A DNA stretch of 64,000 nt, taken from contig JAHBBC010000002.1 of assembly GCA_019915015.1 (NCBI GenBank), positions 2,914,001-2,978,000 on the forward strand, read 5' to 3'. Positions 32,088 to 42,744 of the stretch are shown here, piece after piece. How positions within the stretch are numbered: position 1 is the stretch's first letter; each line of letters starts with the position of its first letter. The DNA is from Auriscalpium vulgare (lineage: Eukaryota; Basidiomycota; Agaricomycetes; Russulales; Auriscalpiaceae). The notes beneath the pieces were generated by a model that saw only the letters and a program-made list of their open reading frames with translations, was not told the DNA's origin and did no database searches. Both the position numbers and the translations under genes were made by a program.

Positions 32088-32817
32088 ATGGAAGATCGAC
32101 GAAAAAACGACTACTTAAGGTGCGCTCTCGTTTGTTGCGAGGCAAACACGGTACTGACCTATGACGCATACACGTATCCCTTTTGCTCAGACATAAAGAA
32201 AAGCGCCAAGAGTATCAGAAAGCATACAACAGCATGAAACGGGCGAGTCGCCGGAAGGTTAGCAAGGCGCAGCGCCTTGAGATGGAGGGAGCACGACGAG
32301 CAGCGCAGTACTGGCGCCTGCCTCCGTACGTCTAGCTTTCCTCTTGTACATGTCGTTGCACTGAATCATAAGACTAGTCCTTACAGGAGCGAAATCGCAT
32401 CCATCTCGAAGGATGAAGATAGCCAGCGCACGTCGCAGATGCGTCGTCTCGAGGACAAGATCTGGCAGGACTGGACGGCCCACCGCGAAGAGCTGATGGC
32501 GGTAAACCCGGACGACTGGATGCCCCGCTACCTCAATAACGTGCGCGCTGCTATTCACGAGCAGCTGGAGCACGCCCAGACTCTCCGAGATGCCGGCGAG
32601 CAGAGAATTCATGCGCACCGTAGGTTCATCGCCGGATTGCACCAAGAGGCAGAAATCATCCAGTGCGGTCTCGACGTGTATGAGGCCTCGGTTCTCGAGG
32701 AAGTATTTATCTTCAACGGTCGCGGGTATGTCCACTCGAGCTAGCCGTGCCTTTGTGACTAATGAATGCTGTTGCAGTGTTAGAAAGGCGTACTTTAAAC
32801 GTATGTACGGATTTTGA
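32088..32817 (+). CDS. 181-aa basic helical protein upstream of the transposase
   Basis: Four exons (32088-32119, 32191-32325, 32387-32725, 32778-32817) total 546 nt with consistent phases. The N-terminus is strongly basic and helical (HKEKRQEYQKAYNSMKRASR; RRKVSKAQRLEMEGARRAAQ). Acidic/helical segments follow (RRLEDKIWQDWTAHREELMA; AAIHEQLEHAQTLRDAGEQR), and it ends VRKAYFKRMYGF. No known domain was recognised. It lies 122 bp upstream of the transposase ATG on the same strand, so it may be a DNA-binding accessory protein. That role is inference from position and charge. Confidence 0.65.
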
Positions 32818-32939
32818 CTCCAGTATGTACGCTCATAGTTCGCTTTGCTCGTCTGCCCGGAGTACCTACAACTGTACCGTACTACTTGCATACACCTCAC
32901 TGGCTATTATGTAATCGCTCACTCCCTCTTGTTACGCCG

Positions 32940-35900
32940 ATGTCTCGCAAAAGTCGGAAACGCAAGCATGCTGTCGTCACGCAGGCACTGGACGAGACCG
33001 ACGAGGGCTTGCAGCCAAGACAAGTCGCATCCAGGCATGTAAACATCGCAATCGGGGCAGGCGGAAGTCGAAAGAGAAAGCTCACCCATACTACTTCTCA
33101 TTACATCGAGTCCGTCGAGGAACCCCCTGCGTCTCTACACCCTGAACCTCCTTCCGTGCTGCCTGAAGAATATGATCCTGCCTTCGCCATTGAGCCCCTC
33201 CCAGGCATCCACGTGGAAGACATACCTGTGCCGCGACGGCGACGACGGCGAGGACGGGTGTGCTTCTTTCATCTAGAGATTGCATTTGTCCGCTCACTTC
33301 CAGTCAATATCTAGGGCGCGCGCAAACCCATTGACAGCTGGCTGCCATTTCGATCGCAGTTCCTTGACGAATTGGTCCGCATGGAGGGACTAGGAGACCA
33401 TGCGATCCTCCCCGTGTGCAGTCGCTGCACGGAAAAGGACGGGGACATTAGATGCACGAGTTGCATGACTGGGGAGCGGTTTTGCGTCGACTGCATCGTG
33501 CTTGAGCACGAGCACCTTCCCTTTCATCGTCTGGAGGTGCGAGTCACTCGTCTCTAATTAAATATTCACTCACAGTAAACTTAGAGGTGGAATGGACACT
33601 ACCACGAGAAGTTCACGCTGTGTGCGGCTGGTCTGCGCATTCAACTCGGTCACGACGGCCGGACCTGCCCCCATCCCCTCATCAAGCCCGCACCAATGAC
33701 GGTCATCGACATCAGCGGAATTCATGAAGTCCAAATCGACTTCTGCGAGTGCGGCATCATTGGTGCCGCACATCACTTCGTACAACTTCTTCGCGCCTCG
33801 CTATGGCCTGCCACAATAGAACGTCCACAGACCGCGATCACACTGCGCACGCTGAAGACATTTCATGCTCTGAACCTTCAGAGTAAATTGAATGCCTACA
33901 ACTTTTGGTGCAGTCTCGTGCGCCTCACGGATGGCATCGGCACGCGTCCTCCAAAGGTTTTTCGTCTGCTCCGCTTATCTGCCGCTGTATTGCTAAGCCA
34001 CGTTTATCTAGTACCGCTACCGGGAGTTCATCCGCGTGGCACGTTTCTTTCGTAACGTTCGTGCTCTCAAGCGTGCCGCGCGCGGTCATGATCCCGCCGG
34101 CATTGAGGCAACAACACCTGGCGCACTAGTTGTCCAGTGCCCGCAGTGCCCGCAGCCAGGCATGAACATGCCTGATGGCTGGGAAGACGCGCCTGAGAGC
34201 GAGCGGTACGTCATTTGCTAACTGCGTGTCCGGTTCTCGCTCATACTACATGCAGGTGGAAGCATGCCATGTTCCTGGCGATGGACGCCAACTTCAAAAT
34301 GAAACTCAAGAACCGCGGCCTCGTCGACACCGAGCTTGCGCCGGGATGGAGCTACTTTGTCGAGCAAAAGGCATACGGGGCTCACTGTGAGAAGTACCAG
34401 CACGAACCGGAGGTGCGTCGGCCCGACACATCTGTTCGCCGTTGTATTATTGACATCACAAATGGAGATCAAATACTGTGATTCAAATCATGCCGCGATT
34501 GACAAGGCTAATCTGCCCGCGCAACGCCGGTTCAGTATCAACGGCGTCGGGGCGGTTGTTTGCTCAAGGCATGTATTCTACCTTCGCCATTCGGTTGGTG
34601 ATTTGCGCTTTGGGGAACGGTGAGTCACTCTCTACCAGTCCGCAATATATTTGCTCAACGATGCGCAGGTATGCAAGCATGGACTACATGCTATTCTCGG
34701 CACTTGCTTTGTCCGCGCCGGCCATCAAAACACTCTACATATCGTACGATATCGCCTGTTCGTTCTCCAAGAACTTCGAGACCCGCATGCTCCGATATCC
34801 GACTGATCTCCATATTGATCCGGATGCCCTGAGACTCAAATGGGGCGTGCCGAAGTTCCACCTTATTGCGCACAGACCCCAGTGCCAGACCAAGTATTCG
34901 CTGAACACCACGGACGGAGTGGGGCGCACGCACGGAGAAGGGGTAGAGGGAGGATGGGCAGAACTCAACCCGTTTGCCTTGAGCACGCGGGAGATGACGG
35001 GGCCAGCACGCCAAGAGAACCTTGATGATGCCTGCGGAGGCATCAATTGGCGAAAGACGATAACAATTCGTGAGCACGTCATTTTGATGGATGATAGGCA
35101 CACGAGCTGACAGCCGCGCGTGTCGGAAATTTACAGCGTCGCTTGTGAGGAAGAGCCTGAAGGTTGCGGTGGAGGCGCGACGCAGGCAGCGCGTTGCATT
35201 CACTGAGGCATGCGAGAACATCCCGCAGGAGACGCAGGACGAATGGATTGCGATGATGCGTGCGTACGAAGACGACAAGACAGCGCCCAATCCATACGAG
35301 GAGCCGGTAGTCGGTACGTCCATCATTCCTCTTATCTATATCGATTCTGATGGTGCCCTTAGCGATGTCCTTGGTCGATGTACGCCTGGAACTTGCTGAG
35401 GAGGAGGCCAGGGAGGCGTCCCTAGGCCAGCTATCGCCCCACGAAACAACAGCAAGCATGTTTTTGACGATTGGGTTCGAACTGGAGGAGCAGCAGTACG
35501 TCGGTTTCATTGTTGCTATATATATTACTGACTGTGATACAGGCGTCTTGTTCGGGAGAAGGCCAAGAGCGTCGCTGCCGGCGCTCGTGTTGATCCAGAG
35601 GCGTCGGCAGAGCCGCCGACAGGGCAGAAGCGGCGGAGCAAAAGGACGCCGAAGGACCGGCACAACAGCACGGAGAAGGTCGCCCTTAGAGACAAGCAGG
35701 CTGTGCTCCGGCACAGGATTGCGTCCTGGCGGCCAATTCAGCAGCTCTACATCCCATGCATCAACCAGCTCCTCTCGACCTCACAGGATGCCGACGCAGA
35801 CGCTTCTGCATCCAGCAGTTTACCCTCGGCAAGTGGTCACCCTGAGAACGAGAAGCTGTACCTCCCATCGCAGCTGCCAGTCGAGCTACGCAGAACTGGC

Positions 35901-36966
35901 TGTGTTGCCGGCCTTGCTGACAAGGAGTTCCGCCTACGCTTGGCGCAGGCTGAGGACTCCCTCTACGAGGTGCGTGACCGAAAGCTTCAGGCGAGTGTAC
36001 GACTAACATTCATAGTTGGACAGGTGCGCCGCTCCCTACGTATCCGCCACACCCATGTACACTTCAAGCGAATCCACATCGCCGGCCCCGGACAGAAAGC
36101 CAACACGCGTGCGCGCACCTTCATTGCGCGGCTCATGGAGAAGGTGTCGCGCCATGCACAGCGCTACCGCGCCGCACATTCTGCTCTTCTCCAGCTCAAC
36201 CCCGATGGCGACTGGAAGCGCAAGCTACGGGAGCTCCGCGACAGCGACCTTCGTGGGCCTCGCCAGGAGCCGAATCAGCTCGGAAAGGGTCACTTTGAAG
36301 CAACCTGGATCTGGCGCAATCTACGGCCGGACATACGCGATGTCCCTGGGGCGGACGAGGATGCTACTGAGGCAGAGATAACCGACAGTACGTACGCCTG
36401 CTTACAATTCCTGCTCCATGTGCTGAGCTTTGCGTATAGATGTGCGCGTTGACTGGGTGAATGCAAAGGCCCGTCTCGACCGCTGGGAAGAAGAGATCAT
36501 ACTCCTCCAAGAGGAGATGACGCGTGCGGTGCGCTTCATGTCGGCACGGGCGGACTCCTGGAGAGCTTTACTCGACAGCCGACCTGCTGTCCGCCCCGAT
36601 ATCGCCGCTGGTCTGAACGCATACGCTCACCGCCAGGCCGCTCAGTTCGAGGAGATCGGTAATTCATTTGTCGCGTACTGGAAGCCCGTGCTCGCCGCAC
36701 TAGAGCTCCCTGATCTTTGGCCTGCAGTCATCACTTCCCAAGTCGACACCATGTTGCCCATGCCTGACATACCCCCTGCCAATTTCGCTTCACAGTCAGA
36801 CAATGATGCGCGCTCAGACGGTGATGAGGATTATGCGCGCTCAGATGGGGACTCCGAGTCCGACATGTCGGATGTCTCTGGGGCGTCGGAGGGCCACGAA
36901 GTTGATGGAACAGATGTAATTCAGCCAGCTGGTGATGTAGAGGATGTAATAGACGATGCGCTGTAG
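32940..36966 (+). CDS. KDZ (Kyakuja-Dileera-Zisupton) family transposase
   Basis: Eleven exons (32940-33257, 33315-33536, 33585-33956, 34012-34205, 34256-34412, 34468-34619, 34669-35069, 35137-35313, 35363-35495, 35543-36387, 36440-36966) join to 3498 nt, 1165 aa, with no stop. The N-terminus has basic clusters likely to be nuclear signals (SRKSRKRKH, RRRRRRGR). Residues about 141-173 form a zinc-binding CxC-type cluster (CSRC...CTSC...CVDC...HEH), as is usual in KDZ transposases. The core follows: MTVIDISGIHEVQIDFCEC, RRFSINGVGAVVCSRH, TLYISYDIACSF (D499 a likely catalytic acid), VPKFHLIAHRPQCQ and GVGRTHGEGVEGGWAELNP. A helical C-terminal region and acidic tail end the protein. It cuts and moves the surrounding element. 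The acceptor of exon 8 has an alternative upstream. All expected motifs are present, so activity is plausible. Confidence 0.9.
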
Positions 36967-37254
36967 GTGCCAATGCAATGTTTTGCCTTTAGTTGCTCTT
37001 GCGTCGCAAAATCCTCCCAAGTCACGACTTCTATATCGGGTATGATGCCAGTTGTTGTGGCCCCACTAAGGACTGCACACGCTATCCTCATAGCTTAGGG
37101 TGGCTCAGATGTTTTTTCTTACTCTATGTGCTCTTTGCAAGTCAAAACACTTATACAGAATGAGGGGGAATGGCGAGTACAGGCAATTTGTACGACCCGG
37201 CTAATGCCGGCCAATCGCGGACATATCCGACATCTAGAAGAAACCCGTATGCAT
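36967..37254. other. Transposase 3' flank
   Basis: No gene. AT-richer sequence between the transposase stop and the right subterminal array, probably the 3' untranslated region and terminator. Confidence 0.4.
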
Positions 37255-38290
37255 GCAAAGTGAATACTCTACGATACAGCTCGAGTGAATACTGCGCATA
37301 CTGCATGAATGCTGCGCTGCACATCCGTAGTTAATTATGTGCGCACCGAAAGTAAATACTCTACGCAACAGTGAATTCAGCTCAAGTAATTGCGCGCCCG
37401 GAAAGTAAATACTCTACGCAACAGTGAATTCAGCTCAAGTAAATGTCGCGGAGTCAGTTATGCGTGTCCGGAGTAAATACTGCGCGCCCGGAGTAAATAC
37501 TACGCACCAGGTCCACGAGTGAATTTTGCACACCCGGAGTAAATACTGTGCGCCCGGAGTGAATACTACGCACCAGGTCCCAGAGTGAATTTTGTGCGTA
37601 CGGAGTAAATACTTTGCACCTGAATTGTTTACTGCGTGAACGCTGCGCTGCACATCCGTAGTAAATTCTGCGCGCCCGGAGTGAATACTACGGATCAGAT
37701 CCCGGAGTGAATTTTGCGCGCCCGGAGTAAATACTGCGCCCGGAGTGAATACTACGCCCCCGGTCCCAAAGTAAATTCTGCGCGTACGAGGTAAATACTG
37801 CGCACCTGGATTGTTTACTGCGCGAATGCTGCGCTGCACATCCGTACTAAATTCTACGCGCCCGGAGTGAATACTACGGACCAGGTCCCGGAGTGAATTT
37901 TGCGCGTCCGGAGTAAATACTGCGAGCCCGGAGTGAATACTACGGACCAGGTCCCGGAGTGAATTTTGCGGGGCCGGAGTGAATACGGAGACGCCGGAGT
38001 GGATAGTGAGCAGCGGAGTGAATACTGAGCAGCCAGAGTGAATACTGAGCGCCCGGAGTGAGTACTGAGCGCCCGGAGTGAATACTCTGCACCCGGAGTA
38101 CTGCGTGCCCGCAGTAATTACTGCGTTCCCGGAGTGAATGATGCCCGCCCCCTCCCCTGTACACCCGCAGTGAATACTACACACCCTGTTTATGTACATA
38201 TTTGGCCACATGGGGCCCGTAGTAAATACTGTGATGGGGGGAAAGTGAACACTACACCGTAAATACTTGCGGTCTAAACACCTCCAAGGG
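37255..38290 (-). repeat. Right subterminal array of the KDZ element
   Basis: Same ~20-bp unit as the left array but reverse-complemented (gcgcgcccggagtaaatact, ggtcccggagtgaattttgc), again with many degenerate copies and a higher-order alternation. Two related stretches around 37620-37670 and 37800-37850 share tgtttactgcg..gaa.gctgcgctgcac. The opposite orientation of the two arrays makes them part of very long terminal inverted repeats. Confidence 0.9.
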
Positions 38291-38355
38291 TGTACAGTAA
38301 TTACCTTGCATTGAAGTAAACACTATAGCTCGCGTACTACGCCATATGCATATCA

Positions 38356-38424
38356 GCTAGTATTATTACTTTGAATTTGCTACTCTACTAGACTAAAGTA
38401 CTACTTTACTAACCGACAGAGTTG
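38356..38424 (-). repeat. Right terminal inverted repeat of the KDZ element
   Basis: Inverted counterpart of 25072-25140. The plus strand reads tcagctagtattattacttt, gaatttgctactctactaga and ctttactaaccgacag before the duplicated GATGAGCG at 38425. Confidence 0.8.
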
Positions 38425-38432
38425 GATGAGCG

Positions 38433-40030
38433 GTGTGGCTCTCGAGAACGAACGCGCTGAGCACAGACGGACTCCGGCGCCGGTCCCACCGGCCCGCGGC
38501 AGCGGGCCGACTGAGAGCCGTGGCTGGACTTCCTCCGTTTCTTCCACCACCACGACTCGAATTCTCGTCCTCTTGTCGTCCCTTCTTCTGGCGACAGAAT
38601 ACATGCTCCCACAGATGCATGCAGTGATTGCCACAGTGACTTGCGGAGAACGGGCGGGTAGTTTGGCTCAAGTTGCCAGCTGAGGTGCGTTGTCGCTTTT
38701 TTCGCAGAACGCATGGTGAGCTGACGGTGTTGTTCAGCAGGTACGAGGGGCTTCTCGCTCAACCGCTGCCATGACGTGTCTCCCGTGAAGCGCTCGCCGA
38801 GGTGTGTTCACTGCAGAAAACTCGTAGTCCCGCCCGTCAATTGAGGAGGATCTACGCATTCTAGCATCGCATGTCGACAATCGGCGGCGTGATCCCCAAC
38901 GTCCAAGACGGCAATGACGCCATGCATCCTCCCATAGGACTGGATGCGACTGCCTTCGGTCAGGGAGGAGTTATAGGCAACAGGAGGATCCGGTCGCGTT
39001 GGCTGTTCGAGGTGCGCGTCGTATTACTTCTGATGCGCTCAGACAGCTGATGTGTCTTGTAATGCAGGTCTTATTTTGCCGTCATTTCTGGGCACTCCCC
39101 GCGTCCGAGCTCTAGGATCGAGCCCATCCATTAAACGAATCGCAGCTGGCCGACGATCGTCAGACACGCGCGCACCGGACGAATAGCTCTCGCTAGCTGC
39201 ACGGTGACGTTGTCCACCGACTCGCAAGCCGTCTTCTACAGGTCAGTCCATTTCTATACGCCGCTCAATGGCACATGGAAGTGCTGATCCGCTCCATTTG
39301 CCTTTTGTTCCAGCACGTCTTTATTTCGAGATACCGCCCAATGCCCATACCGCCTTCTTTGCTCCGTCATCGCCGCCTCGCTGCAGCGATGCGCGCCTAT
39401 CGGTCGCCACGACTAGGACAAAATCAGTGCGGCGGTCGTCACCAGCGCAGCTATCTCCGGCCCGACGCAGCTCGTCTGTCATCATCCAGCCCCGCGGAAT
39501 TTACCACTCATTCATCCTAGGCGACCTTCACGTGCTCGCGCGATCCACGGTTTCGAAATTTGTTTGTGGGCCATCCCGTAAGTCCGTTTGCTGCTTGCTT
39601 CAAGGAGTTCCTGACGTCCACTGCAATTCAGACTTCATTGAATCGTTTGCTTCAACTCAGCCATTTCCCCGACGTCCAGACGTTTCGCCAAACACCAAAA
39701 TTTTGCGTCGAAAGCGCCGGCTACTTTCAGTGGGCAGGATGGTGGGTTGCGCGGCGGAGAACTTCGCGAAACCGTGCGTGTATGCGGCCTCGGGTGTCGA
39801 CGTCTATGTATGTCCTTACACATCTATATAAAATTACATTCCTTCCTCGCGTTGGGCTATGAAAGTCGGCGTCGCTCGCGCCACACATGCAGTTCGACTG
39901 CGTTCGGTTTCATGTCACACTGGATCCCGTCTGAAATTGCTCGCAAACACCGGTCGGCCAGAAGCCTCGCTTGTCACAATATTCCCTGTCCTATGCGGTG
40001 CTACTGACAGATAACTTGGAGCAGTTGCCC
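38433..40030. other. Intergenic, no firm gene
   Basis: Small frames occur on both strands. The most gene-like is a possible two-exon peptide at 38871-39115 (listed separately). 39268-39831 is open on the plus strand but has no domain and looks like chance. Confidence 0.4.
38871..39115 (+). CDS. Possible 62-aa two-exon peptide
   Basis: ATG 38871 opens MSTIGGVIPNVQDGNDAMHP and continues to RIRSRWLFE. A splice 39011/39068 keeps the frame to VLFCRHFWALPASEL and a stop. There is no family match and support is only a plausible intron, so this may be a gene remnant. Confidence 0.2.
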
Positions 40031-41557
40031 TCACGAGTCAAGCTCCGCCTCCCAGCACCATCGAACCAACAGCCCTGGCACCGCCTCCTGCAGCGCGCGC
40101 GCACACGACTCGTCCTCCTCGTACCCAACCACCTGCAGCTCCTGCAGCGCGTTCCCGGCGCGTGCCCGCGCCGCGAGGCAGCGCGGTAGTGCGTCCGTCA
40201 GAATGCTCCTAGCCGACGCCGACGCGTGCGCATGGACCACGAGCGCGGAGAGCGCGGGGAGGACGCCAAGATTGTCCGGATCCTCGAGCGCGGCACAGAA
40301 CGGGGGCACCGCGTCGCCCTTGACCGTGACGTGATGCAGGCGAGGCATGCTCCCCACTGCGACCAACCACTGGGTGTCGCGCACATTGCCGCCAATGGAG
40401 AGCGCCTGGAGTTGCGTTGATGCAAGGTGCTCCAGCACACACGGGACGTACTTCAAGCCCTTATCCCCGGCGTGGCCAAATTGAAGCCCCAGAGCAGGTG
40501 CGCCGTGTCTATCGCCGCGCCACGTAGCCACGTCCACATAGGGCATCCGTCCTCGGAAGCGCCGGTTGCTTTTGGCCACAAATACCGGCCTGACTTCAAT
40601 ATGCGAGATGGGGGCGGCGCCGCTGACGTCCACGCATGCAGTGCTTGCGGTTAGGAGCGCCTGGAGGTCGGCGGCCAGGTCTGAGGCCCAGTTTATATAG
40701 CAATGGATATGGACATTGGCAGGGAGCGCAACGCGCGTGAGGATGAATCGGGCACTTGCGGCAGTGGTGGCCAGGTAGAGGTATTGCAGCGCCGGCAGCA
40801 GCGTGACCGGCCCGCCGTCGGTGCTCTCCGCGGTCAGCTGCAGCGACAGCCGCTCCAGCGCGGGCATCGCGCCCAGCGCATCAAACATGGCATCGAACAC
40901 TGCGCGCGGAGTCTCCGGCGTTATGAGGGTGACGCTGACGGAGACGAGGTGTGGGAGCAGCAGCGGGGTCCAAGCCCGCACGTCCCAGGAGCTCACGGAA
41001 AGGTGCCGCAACGCCGGCAGGCCTGCTGCGCCACCCAGCAGGCCACCCGGGAAGGGTGGAGGCGGAAGCAAGTCGAAATATGAGGGAATAATGAGATTGA
41101 GGGTGTCGAGGAGTGGTGCAGGGTTGCAAAGTGCCAGCAGTCCATCGTCGTTAGTGACTAGATTGATGGCGCGCGTCCGCGCAAGGTTTGTGGCGGAAAA
41201 TCCTGGGTCAGAAGATTCCGGACCGGTAAGCCTGGCCGGAGCAACACATCTGTTGACCGCAAGGGGCACATCTCGTGCGCGGGCGAGAAAGACGGAGGCC
41301 CAGGGGTCGCCAAACGGAAATGGCACGACGATGTTGGCGGCCCAGAGGAGTGCGTCCTGGAGAGCAACGTTGCGCCAGAGTTGGCAGACGTGCGTGACTC
41401 TCAGCCATCCAATGTCGTTGTCATTTTCGCGCTTCGGCTGGTCGATGGACGAGAGATGCATGAATGTTGCGCTGAGGATCTCGGGCAGGAGACGGGCAAC
41501 GGGGATGTTCAAGTTTGGGACTACGACGTCAAGACTGTCTGCATCGGCCTGAGACAT
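40031..41557 (-). CDS. F-box protein with leucine-rich C-terminal part
   Basis: 508 aa from ATG 41557 (MSQADADSLDVVVPNLNIPV). The open frame upstream has no ATG and overlaps a leader intron that starts gtgagtactcaag (about 41619) and ends gtatgcag. F-box at about residues 17-95 (VARLLPEILSATFMHLSSI; LRVTHVCQLWRNVALQDALL). Leucine-rich region: LPALRHLSVSSWDV, LERLSLQLTAESTDG. The tail is conserved with the family (LPRCLAARARAGNALQELQV). No break seen. It belongs with 2360-3928, 6658-8214 and the pseudogene at 23335-24844, and lies beyond the KDZ insertion, so the element has split an older F-box cluster. Confidence 0.8.
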   Translation of the reverse strand: MSQADADSLDVVVPNLNIPVARLLPEILSATFMHLSSIDQPKRENDNDIGWLRVTHVCQLWRNVALQDALLWAANIVVPFPFGDPWASVFLARARDVPLAVNRCVAPARLTGPESSDPGFSATNLARTRAINLVTNDDGLLALCNPAPLLDTLNLIIPSYFDLLPPPPFPGGLLGGAAGLPALRHLSVSSWDVRAWTPLLLPHLVSVSVTLITPETPRAVFDAMFDALGAMPALERLSLQLTAESTDGGPVTLLPALQYLYLATTAASARFILTRVALPANVHIHCYINWASDLAADLQALLTASTACVDVSGAAPISHIEVRPVFVAKSNRRFRGRMPYVDVATWRGDRHGAPALGLQFGHAGDKGLKYVPCVLEHLASTQLQALSIGGNVRDTQWLVAVGSMPRLHHVTVKGDAVPPFCAALEDPDNLGVLPALSALVVHAHASASARSILTDALPRCLAARARAGNALQELQVVGYEEDESCARALQEAVPGLLVRWCWEAELDS

Positions 41558-42744
41558 CGCCCTCTGCATACAGTCTGGATGAGCACGAGTAAGCGGACTA
41601 CACAGTACTTGAGTACTCACGGGATAGTAGGTGACTGTAAGCGCAGCAGCTGCTGCCAGTTCGCCGCGATGGTTGCTGGCAAGTCCGTCGATATCGATCG
41701 GGCGACCTATCAGCGCACGCAGGCCGGCCGGCCCGCAGCTGATACCAATCTTAAACGTATACAAGAAATGCCGGAGCTACGCTCCGCCGCTGTTGAAGTT
41801 ATGCGTGTGCTAAGAGTGCCTGTCGCTATAAATATCTGTTGACCTACCGGCTGTGGACGCCGGCCTAAGTCAACTGTACATATACTCAAGACGCCACTGA
41901 ACCTGGATCCAAAGCTCCCGTAGCCAGCTCTGTATGATGACCGTCAACGTGTTTTGCTATATGTATCCCTTCTGCCCCTCAACCATCCTCTAACCATCGC
42001 GGGAACCAGATCCTACAACGAGCTGCGCTTTGCATGTCCGGCGAGAATTGAAGTTTGGTTCGAACGGCTCCGCATGCTCGACTATCAGGAGAGCAAGTGG
42101 TATGAAGGGCTTTATTGGACAAAAATAAACGCAACTGTGAGAGTGATCTGGCCCGCACGGGGGCGCCCGCGTGAGAACCAAGTCGCACCCGTTACTACCG
42201 CCCATCCTTGACCGGCCCGGAGGTTCCGGAGCTGTCCCGGATGATCCTGGGCTGTCCCGGATGGCCCTGGAGTAGCCTCCCGTCTCCTGAGAAGCCAGCA
42301 ATGGTCCAGCCTTGCTATCAAGGGCACTGTCACGATCCCGTCTGACCATCACACACCAGGGAAGATCCTGACCCGTCCTGACCTGCCTCATCCCGACGCA
42401 TCCTCCATGGCCAGGCGGGGCCACCACAGATGGTACCCAGCACGGATGGTCACGGCGGATGGGCGATGCACCAAGGTGCTCATCCTGAAGCACTGTCCCT
42501 TCTATCCTGACCTGTCCCAACCCATCCTCGGTGGTCGCTGCCCTTTGCGTTGTATGTGTGCTCATTAATTTTGTCCAATGCAGGTTTTTGTCCACCGCCG
42601 CGCTCGTCAATTCCTCTCGGCTCTCCGGTACGTAGCAACGTGCTCCTGTGGGTATTATAATACCGGCGCTGTCTCTGCGCAGCGCCCCTTCCATCCTTCG
42701 CTTGCCCACGTCTCCCCGCAACCCTCCTCTTGCCCCCCACCCAG
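41558..42744. other. Intergenic with degenerate GC-rich repeats
   Basis: After the F-box leader there is no supported gene. About 42214-42270 carries imperfect repeats of gctgtcccggatg, and 42360-42530 has loosely related gatcctgacccgtcc / atcctgacctgtcc runs. These may be remains of another subterminal array. Confidence 0.4.

Larger units (their letters stand above)
25072..38424 (+). mobile_element. Complete 13.35-kb KDZ-class DNA transposon
   Basis: Boundaries come from three signals. An 8-bp direct repeat GATGAGCG lies immediately outside (25064-25071 and 38425-38432). The termini are related in inverted orientation: ctactagagtagcaaatag and aatactagctga on the left match ctagtagagtagcaaattc and aatactagctga on the reverse strand of the right end. 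Kilobase-scale inverted arrays of a ~20-bp unit follow. Inside are a KDZ transposase and three other genes, all apparently uninterrupted. As I recall, 8-bp duplications are described for Zisupton/KDZ elements. The exact first base is uncertain by a few bases because the outermost ends (agccctgtc / caactctgtc) match loosely. Confidence 0.85.

Noticed and set aside
35999..36022. Possible intron between transposase segments at about 36000
   Set aside because: It would be about 21 nt and the frame is open through it, so the exon was kept whole.
42050..42066. ggttcgaacgg, a B-box-like run
   Set aside because: No A-box or tRNA fold upstream; not a tRNA gene.
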